Source: Kordiimonas laminariae (GTDB lineage Bacteria > Pseudomonadota > Alphaproteobacteria > Sphingomonadales > Kordiimonadaceae). Taken from it: 64,000 nt of DNA. The position numbers and the translations under genes are program-made. Below, piece by piece: positions 17,614 through 26,574 of the stretch. The notes under the pieces were generated by a model. It was not told where the DNA came from, ran no database searches, and saw only the letters and a program-made list of their open reading frames with translations. Where the stretch lies: NCBI RefSeq assembly GCF_023008165.1, contig NZ_JAKQZA010000001.1, positions 482,796 to 546,795 on the forward strand. The letters are read 5' to 3'. Positions within the stretch are counted from its first letter, which is position 1. Every line of letters starts with the position of its first letter.

Positions 17614-18129
17614 CTACTGTTGGTTAACATTTTCCGGAGAGGGTTCAAGCGCCTTCGTTTTGATAGCGCTCCATTTTCTGTTGGCATCCTGGATATTGCC
17701 TTGTCTATCCAGATTCCAAAGGGCCTGAGCAAAACCATTGGCATTAAGATAAAGCTGTCCATCAACCACCGCCCAGTTTTTTGGGTTAATATCGACAACA
17801 TTACCAAGAGACATGGCATAGGCACAATAACCACCATATGCGGGAATGTATTTTTCAGGCGCCAATGCGAAGGCATTTTTATTTTCCGCCGTTGAGAAAT
17901 GGTAAGTAACACCCGCATACTCATAAGCCTGCTCTGCATTACCTTCAGCGGGTTTGGCAGCAGCATGATAGGCAACAGGATCATACCCTTTAATACCTAC
18001 ACCTTCTTTTGCATTCACAACCGTTTCAGGCGTTACATAGCTTTTACCGCACGCAGCCAGAATAGATACACACGCTAAAAGCTGTGCCCATTTCAACATA
18101 CCTTTAAAAAAAACAAACCACATAAACAT
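17614..18129 (-). CDS. YHS-domain lipoprotein
   Basis: 171 residues with a membrane-targeting N-terminus ending in lipobox ILAACG, so a likely lipoprotein. Translation may begin at the ATG at 18129 or at 18099 (MLKWAQLLACVSILAACG); the shorter form is a cleaner signal but lacks proper spacing to its AAAGG. The mature part has a YHS-like core: GVGIKGYDPVAYH, YHFSTAENKNAF and YGGYCAYAMSLG, family features of small metal-binding-like domains. It lies eleven bases before the ketosynthase gene and is probably the first gene of that operon. Its function is not known. Confidence 0.78.
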   Translation of the reverse strand: MFMWFVFFKGMLKWAQLLACVSILAACGKSYVTPETVVNAKEGVGIKGYDPVAYHAAAKPAEGNAEQAYEYAGVTYHFSTAENKNAFALAPEKYIPAYGGYCAYAMSLGNVVDINPKNWAVVDGQLYLNANGFAQALWNLDRQGNIQDANRKWSAIKTKALEPSPENVNQQ

Positions 18130-18328
18130 CTGCCTAATTCAATATCGACTATGGTATGGCGGTACCTAAGATGACACCAATAAACAGGTTTCACCGTTCG
18201 GTGATCACAGCGCGAGCGGGATGGATTTTTTAATTTTCAATAATAATTGGACTATTGGGTCCATAAATCTATTCTCTCTTTCGAGAGTGCTAAGCAAAAA
18301 GCACAATAGAATTAGTAGAGAGGGAAAC

Positions 18329-19315
18329 ATGGCTTTACCTGAACAGTTTGATAATTTGCGTATTCCGGTGATTGGTTCACCCCTTTTCATTATCTCGAAC
18401 CCTGATCTGGTGATTGCACAGTGTAAAGCGGGTATTGTGGGTTCATTCCCTGCACTGAATGCTCGCCCAGGTCCGGTTCTGGAAGAATGGCTCATCAAAA
18501 TCACAACAGAGCTTGATGCCTATAATAAAGCCAACCCAGATAAACCAGCAGCACCGTTCGCAGTGAACCAGATTGTACACAAATCAAATGACCGTTTGAT
18601 GCACGATGTGGAACTATGTGTGAAATATAAGGTGCCGATTATCATCACATCGCTTGGTGCACGTGTTGAAGTAAACGAGGCTATCCATTCTTATGGTGGT
18701 ATCGTACTCCATGACATCATCAACAATAAGTTCGCAAAGAAAGCGATTGAGAAAGGCGCTGATGGCCTCATCGCTGTTGCCGCTGGCGCTGGCGGTCATG
18801 CTGGCACAACATCACCGTTCGCGCTTATTCAGGAAATTCGTGAATGGTTTGATGGACCGCTGGCGCTATCTGGTTCTATTGCAACAGGTGATGCTGTTTT
18901 AGCGGCTGAAGCAATGGGTGCTGACCTCGGCTATATTGGTTCTGCCTTCATCGCAACTGAAGAAGCAAACGCCGATCAGGCTTACAAACAATCCATCGTG
19001 GATTATGCTGCAGATGATATTGTTTACACCAACCTATTCACCGGTGTTCACGGGAACTATCTGAAGCCTTCCATCGAAGCTGCGGGCATGGACCCAAACA
19101 ACTTGCCTGAAAGCGATCCGTCCAAGATGAGCTTCGGTTCTGGCGGTAATGAAAAATCTAAAGCATGGAAAGATATTTGGGGCTGCGGCCAAGGTATTGG
19201 CGCTGTGAAGGATATTCGCCCAGCAGGTGAAGTGGTTGCACGGTTGATGGATGAGTATGCAACAGCAAAGAACCGGATTTTAGGCGGAAGCGCGGCAAAA
19301 GCAGCTGCGGAGTGA
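18329..19315 (+). CDS. Nitronate monooxygenase (2-nitropropane dioxygenase family)
   Basis: FMN-dependent enzyme that oxidises alkyl nitronates, 328 residues. The ATG at 18329 is preceded by AGAGGG at good spacing; an upstream frame to 18221 has no such site. Family features: FDNLRIPVIGSPLF at the N-terminus, FAVNQIVHKSNDR, GADGLIAVAAGAGGHAGT (flavin phosphate and catalytic His region near residue 160) and ALSGSIATGDAVLAAEAMGAD. It stands alone and ends at a strong terminator. Detoxification of nitronates is the family role. Confidence 0.9.
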   Translation: MALPEQFDNLRIPVIGSPLFIISNPDLVIAQCKAGIVGSFPALNARPGPVLEEWLIKITTELDAYNKANPDKPAAPFAVNQIVHKSNDRLMHDVELCVKYKVPIIITSLGARVEVNEAIHSYGGIVLHDIINNKFAKKAIEKGADGLIAVAAGAGGHAGTTSPFALIQEIREWFDGPLALSGSIATGDAVLAAEAMGADLGYIGSAFIATEEANADQAYKQSIVDYAADDIVYTNLFTGVHGNYLKPSIEAAGMDPNNLPESDPSKMSFGSGGNEKSKAWKDIWGCGQGIGAVKDIRPAGEVVARLMDEYATAKNRILGGSAAKAAAE

Positions 19316-19360
19316 ACCTTCGCTTACCTGATGCTTAATCATGTAATTTTACTGGAATAC

Positions 19361-19397
19361 AAGTGGACTAGAATGTTACAACTCTAGTCCACTTTTT
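19361..19397 (+). terminator. Intrinsic terminator after the nitronate monooxygenase gene
   Basis: AAGTGGACTAGA and TCTAGTCCACTT pair perfectly over twelve bases around a ten-base loop and are followed by a run of T. Confidence 0.9.
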
Positions 19398-19421
19398 ATA
19401 TGTAGTATTCTCGGTAAAGTA

Positions 19422-21542
19422 ATGACGTTTAGCAATTTACATCAGCAAATTGATTATAAAGGGATTCATCTCTCTAACCCCTATTATCTGCAAATATTAT
19501 CTTCTGTTAAAGCTGCAGTTCCCAGATTTTATAAGAAGCTAGATATTGATACCCTCACCAAACGTTTTGATAACGGTGATGCTAAAGCGGCAAACAAACC
19601 AGAAGAGAGTTTTTTTCTTCTGAAGGAAATGATGAATAATTTTCGTACGATGTCTCGTATGGACTTACTTACTTCTGCTAGATCGCTTATTAAAAACCAC
19701 CCGAATGATGATAGTTTATATTTCCTGATTGGCCTTATATTTGTACGTGCTGCACACTATGCAGATGCCATGACATATCTTCAGCTCTGCACCTACTACA
19801 ATGATGACCATATTGATGCCTGGTCTGTTCAAGGGCTTCTTGCATCATTGGCGAAGGATTACGGCAAAGCAATTCCAGCTTCAAAGAAAGCACTCCAAAA
19901 CGGTAAGAATTTGCACAGCACCTTACCAAAAGCTTTTACGTTTAGTTTGTTTTTAATGGGAAGCCCTAGCCAGGTTCTACCCTTTAAAACCGCAGAACTT
20001 TTTGAAATGAATAGTCAAGCTTCTGCACAAATATTGGATGATACCAATATAACGTTCCATAAAGTGCCGGACAGTATGGACCAACTCGCTAAAAAGCCTG
20101 TTATACTATGTAGTTGTGACAGTGGCTACTTCGGCAAGTTTGCCCAGAACTTGTTGCTTTCACTGAAAAACAGCCAAAACCTCCATACCGTTCACATTCA
20201 CCTAATGAACCCCACGACAGAAGATTTAGCATGGCTGGATGGGTATGAGGGACCTCAATTAATTGTCTCTAGTGAAACAAGTGAAGACGAGTTTTCAGAA
20301 AGACCTACATACCTTGCCTCTTTGAGATTCATTCGTGCTGCATACTTCATTGAAAAATTTAAAACCGATTATTTAATTGTTGATGCGGATTCCCTCCTGA
20401 ATAATCAAAAAGCTCTGGAAAAATTTTATAAAACTGAAGAAAACATCGCGCTTTATTACATTGGTGAAAGCCCCATCTGGGATACGATATCAGCGCCATT
20501 TGTTTTTATTCCCCATACTGATGCTGGCAAAGGCTTCATTAACCGCTGCGCTAATTATCTCTACAGTGCTTTTTACAGCCAAGAAGAAGCGCAAGTCTTT
20601 TGGTATATTGACCAAATGGCTCTGCTTGGCAGCTATATGTATGCCCAAGATAATGTCAGTTTGATTGATGCTAAATTTCTTTCCGATGTGGGCTGCAGCC
20701 CTGACGCTATCTTCTGGACTCTTTCCAATGATAAGGAAAAAACTGAATATGTAGCAAAATGTGAAGAGCTGCAGATGCGCTACGGTTCCGCTACCCAACA
20801 GCAAGCGGTAACGAACGAACCAAAACTTTATACAGACCTTCAGGACAAAGACCTTCTGCAAAAGTTTATATCTGCTCTTACAGACAGCCCGGAAAATTCC
20901 AAGGTTATGCAGATCGGTGCCAATGATGGTGTATCCTATGACCCTGTTTATCATAATATCCAGGATAGACAGGACATCCATATTACACTCATAGAACCTG
21001 TTGTGGATTACTTCCGTACTCTGGTTCAGAATTACGCAAGCCGTAAAAATGTAAGTTTCCTGAATATCGCTGTATCAGACCGTAACGGCGAAGCAGAGCT
21101 AAGATATATTCCTTTACATGCCGTACAGAGCGAAAAACTGCCCAAATGGGTACAAGGCATGGCCACCCTAGAATTCAATAAAAATGGGATGGATGATGTT
21201 TATGAAACATCAGATGGTTCGCAGGAAACAGATCTGGCCATTAATGTGCAGATACAAGAAACTCTTGAGAAGCAAATGGCTCGCCTCGTGGAAATCAACG
21301 AGCTTCTGGATCACAGCTTTTATGACAACCTGCACCTTCTGGTAACAGATTGTGAAGGACACGATTACACAATCCTTAAAGCACTTGATCTAGAAAGGCG
21401 GACACCAAACCTCATTCTCTCCGAATGGAATTTGATGAACAAAGAAAAACAAGAAGAGATTATCGCTAAATTCTCTCCTTGTTATTCACTCTATCTTGGG
21501 CATGAGTATTTCTTTGCAGTGAAAAAAGGGATTGCCGCTTAA
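19422..21542 (+). CDS. TPR - glycosyltransferase-like - FkbM methyltransferase fusion protein
   Basis: 706-residue cytoplasmic protein in three parts. Residues about 95-165 look like tetratricopeptide repeats (HYADAMTYLQLCTYYNDDH and following). Residues about 225-410 resemble a nucleotide-sugar glycosyltransferase, with CSCDSGYFGKF near 229 and the DxD-like VDADSLL near 320. Residues about 490-690 are an FkbM-type SAM-dependent methyltransferase, with VMQIGANDGVSYDP near 494 and LLVTDCEGHDYTIL near 640. The middle region is also found, without the methyltransferase, in the protein at 58404-59987. Likely role is sugar or glycan transfer and methylation; substrate unknown. It is flanked by a terminator upstream and converges on the nitrilase gene. 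Confidence 0.75.
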   Translation: MTFSNLHQQIDYKGIHLSNPYYLQILSSVKAAVPRFYKKLDIDTLTKRFDNGDAKAANKPEESFFLLKEMMNNFRTMSRMDLLTSARSLIKNHPNDDSLYFLIGLIFVRAAHYADAMTYLQLCTYYNDDHIDAWSVQGLLASLAKDYGKAIPASKKALQNGKNLHSTLPKAFTFSLFLMGSPSQVLPFKTAELFEMNSQASAQILDDTNITFHKVPDSMDQLAKKPVILCSCDSGYFGKFAQNLLLSLKNSQNLHTVHIHLMNPTTEDLAWLDGYEGPQLIVSSETSEDEFSERPTYLASLRFIRAAYFIEKFKTDYLIVDADSLLNNQKALEKFYKTEENIALYYIGESPIWDTISAPFVFIPHTDAGKGFINRCANYLYSAFYSQEEAQVFWYIDQMALLGSYMYAQDNVSLIDAKFLSDVGCSPDAIFWTLSNDKEKTEYVAKCEELQMRYGSATQQQAVTNEPKLYTDLQDKDLLQKFISALTDSPENSKVMQIGANDGVSYDPVYHNIQDRQDIHITLIEPVVDYFRTLVQNYASRKNVSFLNIAVSDRNGEAELRYIPLHAVQSEKLPKWVQGMATLEFNKNGMDDVYETSDGSQETDLAINVQIQETLEKQMARLVEINELLDHSFYDNLHLLVTDCEGHDYTILKALDLERRTPNLILSEWNLMNKEKQEEIIAKFSPCYSLYLGHEYFFAVKKGIAA

Positions 21543-21550
21543 TCGCGGCA
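21533..21550. terminator. Possible weak terminator between convergent genes
   Basis: TGCCGC and GCGGCA pair around a six-base loop that contains the stop of the plus-strand gene. On the minus strand a T run follows a few bases later, so it could end the nitrilase-side transcript. Confidence 0.3.
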
Positions 21551-21553
21551 CTC

Positions 21554-22474
21554 CTACTTACACGTGCTCTGTGGTTCCTCATTCACATGCAAACTAAAAA
21601 TATCTGGCCTGCCGTAATGGCCCACCACATCCAGATCATACTTACCACGGATAATTTCTGATTTATCCATCTCAGCCGTAAGGATGGTTTCCTTACCAAA
21701 TACCGGAGCTGCCAACACTTCCCCCATGGGAGAGATAATGCAGCTTCCTCCCCTGATCAGTACTGTATCATCAGCCTCGCCCTGTACCGGATGATAATCT
21801 TCTGGGCCGTACCCACGTTCCATATACTGACAGGCGGAAAGCACAAAGCAGCGGCCTTCAAGAGCGATGGTTTGCATTGTCGGCAGCCATACATCGCGAT
21901 CATCCACCGTTGGGGCGCAGTAAAACTCTACACCTTTACCGTACATAGAAAGGCGAAGCTGCGGCATATAATTTTCCCAACAGATAGCGCCCCCAAGTGT
22001 GCCGATCTCGGTTTTAGGGGCAGCGAGCGTTGACCCATCACCAAAGCCCCACACTACACGTTCAAGCGCCGTTGGCATAAGCTTGCGGTGCTTACCAATC
22101 ATGCCGCCATCAGGGCTGAAATAAAGGCTGGTGCAATAAAGCGTACCGCCATCACGCTCAACAACACCAACAACCAGATAAACATCCAATTTTTGAACGA
22201 TTTTACCAATCTGGTCTGTATCAGCGGAAGGCACCTCAATAGCATTTTCTACATAGCGCTGAAATTCCACACGGCCCTCGGGCGTACGCGAGCCAAGCCT
22301 CACGCCAAAATCCAATCCTTTGGGGTAGCCACCAATAAAGGCTTCAGGCAACACAACAAGCTTCGCACCCTGGCTTGCTGCATCGCTGATCAGGTCTGCC
22401 AGTTTTTCAAAAGTTGCTTTCTTATCATAAAGCGGCGTGCCAGCCTGCACCACCGCACCAATAATCGTGCTCAT
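21554..22474 (-). CDS. Nitrilase / carbon-nitrogen hydrolase
   Basis: 306-residue carbon-nitrogen hydrolase, nitrilase branch, converting organic nitriles to acids and ammonia. The catalytic Glu-Lys-Cys set is visible: VVLPEAFIGGYPKG near residue 44, HRKLMPT near 128 and GGAICWENYMPQLR near 162. The ATG at 22474 has GGGAGG seven bases upstream. The PEAFIGGYPKG and CWENYMP wordings favour a true nitrilase over an amidase. It starts 13 bases after the end of the cyclotransferase gene on the same strand, so the two are probably co-transcribed. Confidence 0.9.
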   Translation of the reverse strand: MSTIIGAVVQAGTPLYDKKATFEKLADLISDAASQGAKLVVLPEAFIGGYPKGLDFGVRLGSRTPEGRVEFQRYVENAIEVPSADTDQIGKIVQKLDVYLVVGVVERDGGTLYCTSLYFSPDGGMIGKHRKLMPTALERVVWGFGDGSTLAAPKTEIGTLGGAICWENYMPQLRLSMYGKGVEFYCAPTVDDRDVWLPTMQTIALEGRCFVLSACQYMERGYGPEDYHPVQGEADDTVLIRGGSCIISPMGEVLAAPVFGKETILTAEMDKSEIIRGKYDLDVVGHYGRPDIFSLHVNEEPQSTCK

Positions 22475-22487
22475 AAAGCCCTCCCAA

Positions 22488-23255
22488 CTATTTTATTTTA
22501 ACGAGCCGTATCTCAAAAAGCTTTGGCCAGTATTTCCCAGTTACAAATAATTTGCCTTCAGCATTAACAGCGATGCCGTTCAGAACATCCGTATAACCAG
22601 GAATAATATCTTCACGGCTCAGCAAACCTCTTAGGTTTATCAAGCCAACAACATCGCCATTTTCAGGGTTTATTCTTGCGATAAAATCTGTCTGCCAGAT
22701 GTTTGCAAATATCTCACCATCCACCCATTCCAGTTCATTGATGTTTATCAGCGGGCGCCCTTGGGCTTTTACTTCTATCCGGCGAACTTCGTTGAGCGTT
22801 TCCGGATCAAGAAACCGGATCGCCGGTGTCCCGTCACTCATCAGAATATGCGTATCATTGCGGGTTAGCCCCCAGCCCTCACCCGGATATTCGAATGTAC
22901 CCTTCATCTTGAAGGAATTGATATCCCATTCAAATCCCGTCTGGTGCCGCCAACTGAGGCCGATTAAACGGTCCCCCCAATCAATAATACCTTCCCCGAA
23001 TATACCTGCTGGAAACTTCTCTACCTGCACCGTGTTTCCTGTTTCCAGCTCCACTTTACGGATAGTGGATTGATCAACCTGCCCCGTGCTCTCAAAAAGG
23101 TAGCCATCCTTGAAGAAAAGCCCTTGAGTAAAGGCTGTAGTGTCATGCGGATAAACATTCACAATTTCATAGCTATAGACAGGAATATCTCCCTGCCTCT
23201 TTTGCTCTAACGGCAAAAACAGGCTTATGAGTAATATGAAGCTGTTCAGTATCAT
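22488..23255 (-). CDS. Glutaminyl-peptide cyclotransferase, periplasmic
   Basis: 255-residue protein of the bacterial/plant-type glutamine cyclotransferase family (beta-propeller), which turns N-terminal Gln into pyroglutamate. The N-terminus MILNSFILLISLFLPLEQ is a signal or anchor. Family words: HDTTAFTQGLFF, ESTGQVDQSTIRKVEL, YPGEGWGLT, DGTPAIRFLDP, NINELEWVDGEIFANIW and VLNGIAVN. Start site has only a weak G-rich upstream sequence. It is transcribed away from rplU. Confidence 0.88.
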   Translation of the reverse strand: MILNSFILLISLFLPLEQKRQGDIPVYSYEIVNVYPHDTTAFTQGLFFKDGYLFESTGQVDQSTIRKVELETGNTVQVEKFPAGIFGEGIIDWGDRLIGLSWRHQTGFEWDINSFKMKGTFEYPGEGWGLTRNDTHILMSDGTPAIRFLDPETLNEVRRIEVKAQGRPLININELEWVDGEIFANIWQTDFIARINPENGDVVGLINLRGLLSREDIIPGYTDVLNGIAVNAEGKLFVTGKYWPKLFEIRLVKIK

Positions 23256-23378
23256 CCCGGTATCTCGCTATGGGTTTTCAAAAGCTATAGCTTTCCTTTT
23301 CCTGATACCCAATGCAATTATTCTATGCTCACAGGCAATTTACTTAAAGAGCCTACCTTGCTGATAGGCAGACTCTGG

Positions 23379-23406
23379 TTGACTCTTAGCCCCAAATCCG
23401 TATATT
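23379..23406 (+). promoter_or_regulatory. Probable sigma-70 promoter of rplU-rpmA
   Basis: TTGACT at 23379-23384 and TATATT at 23401-23406 are separated by 16 bases, close to the housekeeping consensus. Transcription would start around 23413, giving a leader of about 135 bases before rplU. Confidence 0.65.
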
Positions 23407-23416
23407 CCGCCCATTC

Positions 23417-23448
23417 GGCAGAAGGAAGCGATTCCTGCTGCCTCTTTT
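23417..23448 (+). promoter_or_regulatory. Hairpin with GNRA loop at the 5' end of the rplU leader
   Basis: GGCAG (23417-23421) pairs with CTGCC (23438-23442), and AGGAA with TTCCT, separated by one A-G mismatch, and capped by GCGA. It is followed by TCTTTT. It begins a few bases after the predicted transcription start. It could be an attenuator or a ribosomal-protein L21 autoregulatory leader; structure is read from the sequence, function is inferred. Confidence 0.5.
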
Positions 23449-23549
23449 GCTATGTAACTATAGCCAGCGGAAACCGCCCAAAGTGTGGGATATTTCAAAG
23501 GGTTAAGCCCCACCCGGTTTACTGCGGTAAGAATTGAAAGGAACATTTG

Positions 23550-23903
23550 ATGTTCGCAATCGTTAAAACAGGCGGTAAACAGTACCGCGTTACTGAAGGC
23601 GACGTTGTTAAAGTTGAGAAGCTTGACGGCGAAGTTGGTAAGTCAATCACTCTTGATGAAGTACTGATGGTTGGTGATGACAAAGGCGTTAAAGTGGGTG
23701 AGCCACTTGTAAAAGGCGCTAATGTTACTGCTGAAGTACTTGAGCAAAAGAAAGACAAAAAAGTAACAGTTTTCAAAAAGAAGCGTCGTCACAACTACCG
23801 TCGTAAAGTTGGCCACCGTCAGGAGGTTACTGTACTTCGTGTGACTAAGATCGCTAAGACAGCTAAAAAAGCTGCGAAGAAAACTGAAGAAGCTGCGGCT
23901 TAA
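23550..23903 (+). CDS. rplU: 50S ribosomal protein L21
   Basis: L21 of the large ribosomal subunit, about 117 residues from the ATG at 23550 ([18 protein letters not shown]), with AAAGGAA upstream; a TTG just before is less likely. Family words [14 protein letters not shown] and [15 protein letters not shown] are present. The C-terminus carries a Lys/Ala/Glu-rich tail ([15 protein letters not shown]), common in alphaproteobacteria. rpmA follows after about 40 bases. Confidence 0.97.
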   Translation: MFAIVKTGGKQYRVTEGDVVKVEKLDGEVGKSITLDEVLMVGDDKGVKVGEPLVKGANVTAEVLEQKKDKKVTVFKKKRRHNYRRKVGHRQEVTVLRVTKIAKTAKKAAKKTEEAAA

Positions 23904-23943
23904 GTCCGCGTCCGTTGAAGCTATAAGCTAAGGAGACACTCTA

Positions 23944-24195
23944 ATGGCTCATAAAAAAGCAGGTGGTAGTTCCAATAACGGCCGCGACAGTATTGGTCGC
24001 CGCCTTGGTGTGAAAAAATTCGGTGGTGAGCAAGTTCTTGCTGGTAACATCATCGTTCGTCAGCGTGGTACACGCTGGTATGCTGGTGAAAACGTAGGCA
24101 TGGGCAAAGACCACACTCTCTTCGCTCTTGTTGAAGGCCAGGTTAAATTCAGCAAAGGCAAAGGCAACAAAGCTTTTGTTTCTGTTGAAGGCTAA
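23944..24195 (+). CDS. rpmA: 50S ribosomal protein L27
   Basis: L27, 83 residues, whose N-terminal tail reaches the peptidyl-transferase centre. It begins [20 protein letters not shown] with AAGGAGA upstream. Full length with the usual [19 protein letters not shown] core. It ends the rplU-rpmA operon before a strong terminator. Confidence 0.98.
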   Translation: MAHKKAGGSSNNGRDSIGRRLGVKKFGGEQVLAGNIIVRQRGTRWYAGENVGMGKDHTLFALVEGQVKFSKGKGNKAFVSVEG

Positions 24196-24219
24196 GCACA
24201 CCGAAAATTCGGAATTTAG

Positions 24220-24249
24220 AAAACGGGTTCTTCGGAGCCCGTTTTTTTT
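24220..24249 (+). terminator. Intrinsic terminator of rplU-rpmA
   Basis: AAAACGGGTTC pairs with GAGCCCGTTTT (one G-T) around a TTCG tetraloop, followed by a run of eight T. Confidence 0.93.
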
Positions 24250-24381
24250 GTGTATTCTCTGATTGTTAGTTGAATTGTACAGCTATGGTTAACTATTGGG
24301 TAATCCTATTACTATACACAAAGTGCATAGAAACTTTGAATTGAATTCAAAATTCAATAGCTAATAATCAGGTATTCCATT

Positions 24382-26453
24382 ATGGAAAAACAACTGAATC
24401 AGCTTTCACTAGCTGCTCGTATTTCTGCCCTCGCTATAGCCCCTCTTCTCATTGCTCTATTTTTTGCAGTAAAAACGGCTTTCAATGCAGCTTCTACATA
24501 TTCAGAAGCCGCAGCATTGAGTCAGCTTTCACACTATGCGCCATCTGTCAGCAACCTGGTGCATGAACTACAAAAAGAACGCGGACGCTCAGCTGGTTTC
24601 ATTGGTTCAGAAGGTGCGGGCGACAGTCAGCGCAATATGAATAACCAACGGAAAGATACGGACACTAAATTAGCACTTTTTCAGGCAACAACTTCTGATT
24701 TTGACAGTGCCGCCTTCGGAAACGATTTTTCCAACCTGATCACTAAGGCACAAAACAGCCTAAAATCACTTAGCAAAACCCGTAAGTCCATCAACGACGG
24801 CCAGCTCTCTGTAGGCCAAATGGCAGGATATTATACAGGCACGATTGCTGAACTTTTGGATATCATCAAAAGCATGGCCCTTCTGAGCCGAGATGCTGAT
24901 ATTTCGCGTGAAATCACTTCTTATATTGGCCTACTGGAGCAGAAAGAACGTGCTGGGCAAGAACGCGCGATGGGTAATAATGGTTTTAGTAAAGGCACTT
25001 TCCCTACCAATATTTACAACCGTTTCGTAGGACTGATTGAAGCGCAAAATGCCTTTATGGGTACCTTCAAAGATTATAGTTCCGCTGAGGTGGCCGCTAT
25101 GTATGACAGGACAGTCGCAGGAACACCTGTTCGGCGCGTTCAGCAAATGCGTGACCATGCTCTTGAAACAAAAGGCATTATTTCAAATACAGACTATTCG
25201 GAATAAAACAGAAGCACTTTCATCCAGCGCTTATTCGAGCCTGATCACCATCATTATCCTAACCGTTCTTGGCACTGTTTTACTGTTGGCTGCTTGCTTC
25301 ATTACCTTCCGCAGTATAGCTCGCCCGCTGAAATCACTCAGGAACTCAATGGTGTCACTAGCTGACGGCAACCTTGATACCCATGTAGACTTTATTGATT
25401 ACGGTAGCGAAATAGGCCAGATGGCTAAATCTATTCCTTCAAACAAAATGCCCGGGAACGCTTGAAACTTGAAGAAAAAGCCAGAGCCGGTGAGGAAGTC
25501 CAAAGACAACGGGAAGAAGAAGACCGCCTTCAGGCCGAAGAGGAAAAAGCGGCTGCACTGGCCCTAGAACAAGAAGAAGCAAGGCAACGGGAAGCTAAAG
25601 TTCAGAAAATGGAAGAACTTACAGCAGGTTTTGATTCCTCAGTGAACCAAGCCCTTGAAGCTTTAATTCAAGCCGCTGGCGAACTGGATATAACTGCGAA
25701 CGATATGGCAAAGCAGGCTGAAGGAAATGAAGCAGAAAGCTCTGCTGCTGCTTCCGCTGCCGAAGAAACAAATGCCAACGTGCAAACCGTAGCTTCTGCT
25801 ACTGAGGAACTTAGCGCTTCTATTCAGGAAATTGGCCGTCATGTAGCTGAATCCAGCCATAAATCCAACAATGCGGTATCGGGAGCCGAAAAAGCGGCCA
25901 CTATTGTTGATCAGCTCAATCAGTCCTCTGAGAAAGTTGGTGAAGTGGTGAAGTGGTGAAGCTTATCAATGATATCGCAGAACAGACCAACCTTCTTGCT
26001 CTCAATGCTACCATTGAAGCTGCCCGCGCAGGTGATGCCGGTAAAGGGTTTGCAGTTGTAGCCCATGAAGTGAAATCACTTGCAGATGAAACAGCGAAAG
26101 CGACGGAAGATATCGCACAACATGTTCGCAACATTCAAGCTGTATCAGACGAAGTAACTTCTGTTGTAGATTCTATTAAAGGGGCAATTGAGGCCACCAG
26201 CCAAATTTCAGCCTCCATCACTACATCTGTACAGGAGCAAGGAGCCGCAACCAGCGAAATTTCTCGCAGTGTTCAAGAAGCTTATCAAGGGACTGAAACC
26301 GTATCTCATCGCGTGGAAACAGTTCAAACCATCGCCAGTCAAACGCGTAACTCTTCTTCAAAAGTGCAAGAATCATCAAGTATACTTGCAAAATACAATG
26401 AAGAATTACAAAGACTGGTCAAAAGCTTCTTAACAGATGTTAAAAATATATAG
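24382..26453 (+). pseudogene. Methyl-accepting chemotaxis protein with NIT sensor, broken by three frame changes
   Basis: A chemoreceptor is spread over three frames. The first part starts MEKQLNQLSLAARISALAIA (membrane helix) and has the nitrate/nitrite-sensing NIT motif VHELQKERGRSAGFIGSEG; it stops at 25204-25206. The second part has a helix and HAMP domain (SIARPLKSLRNSMVSLADG) and stops at 25463-25465. The third is a Glu-rich coiled coil entering the signalling domain and stops at 25957-25959. The fourth holds the conserved tip, [19 protein letters not shown], and runs to 26453. Near 25433-25440 a single base seems lost, and at 25941-25956 an eight-base unit is duplicated. Near 25195-25206 the frame moves with a short apparent deletion. 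Each part aligns in order with one normal receptor, so it is almost certainly a decayed gene unless the assembly is wrong. Confidence 0.85.
25941..25956 (+). repeat. Eight-base tandem duplication that breaks the chemoreceptor frame
   Basis: TGAAGTGG occurs twice in a row. Removing one copy restores [15 protein letters not shown], the conserved receptor sequence; with both copies the frame ends at TGA 25957-25959. Confidence 0.9.
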
Positions 26454-26462
26454 CGTAATACT

Positions 26463-26478
26463 AATCACTTAAGTGATT
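26463..26478. repeat. Perfect 16-base palindrome after the chemoreceptor
   Basis: AATCACTTAAGTGATT is fully self-complementary and sits between the end of the broken receptor and the terminator. It could be an operator or part of a transcript end structure; nothing more can be said. Confidence 0.4.
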
Positions 26479-26479
26479 C

Positions 26480-26524
26480 GCCCAGGCTGACCCTCAAATT
26501 AGGCTTGTCAGTCTGGGCTTTTTT
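26480..26524 (+). terminator. Intrinsic terminator after the chemoreceptor
   Basis: GCCCAGGCTGAC pairs with GTCAGTCTGGGC (one G-T wobble) around a fifteen-base loop, followed by a T run. Confidence 0.88.
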
Positions 26525-26574
26525 CCTTACGACGCCTTGCGTTGACAGCCCAAGAAATAGATAGACTGAAACAA

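Noticed and set aside
23325-23537. Possible 70-codon gene in the rplU leader
   Set aside because: It overlaps the predicted promoter and hairpin, has no ribosome site and no family resemblance.
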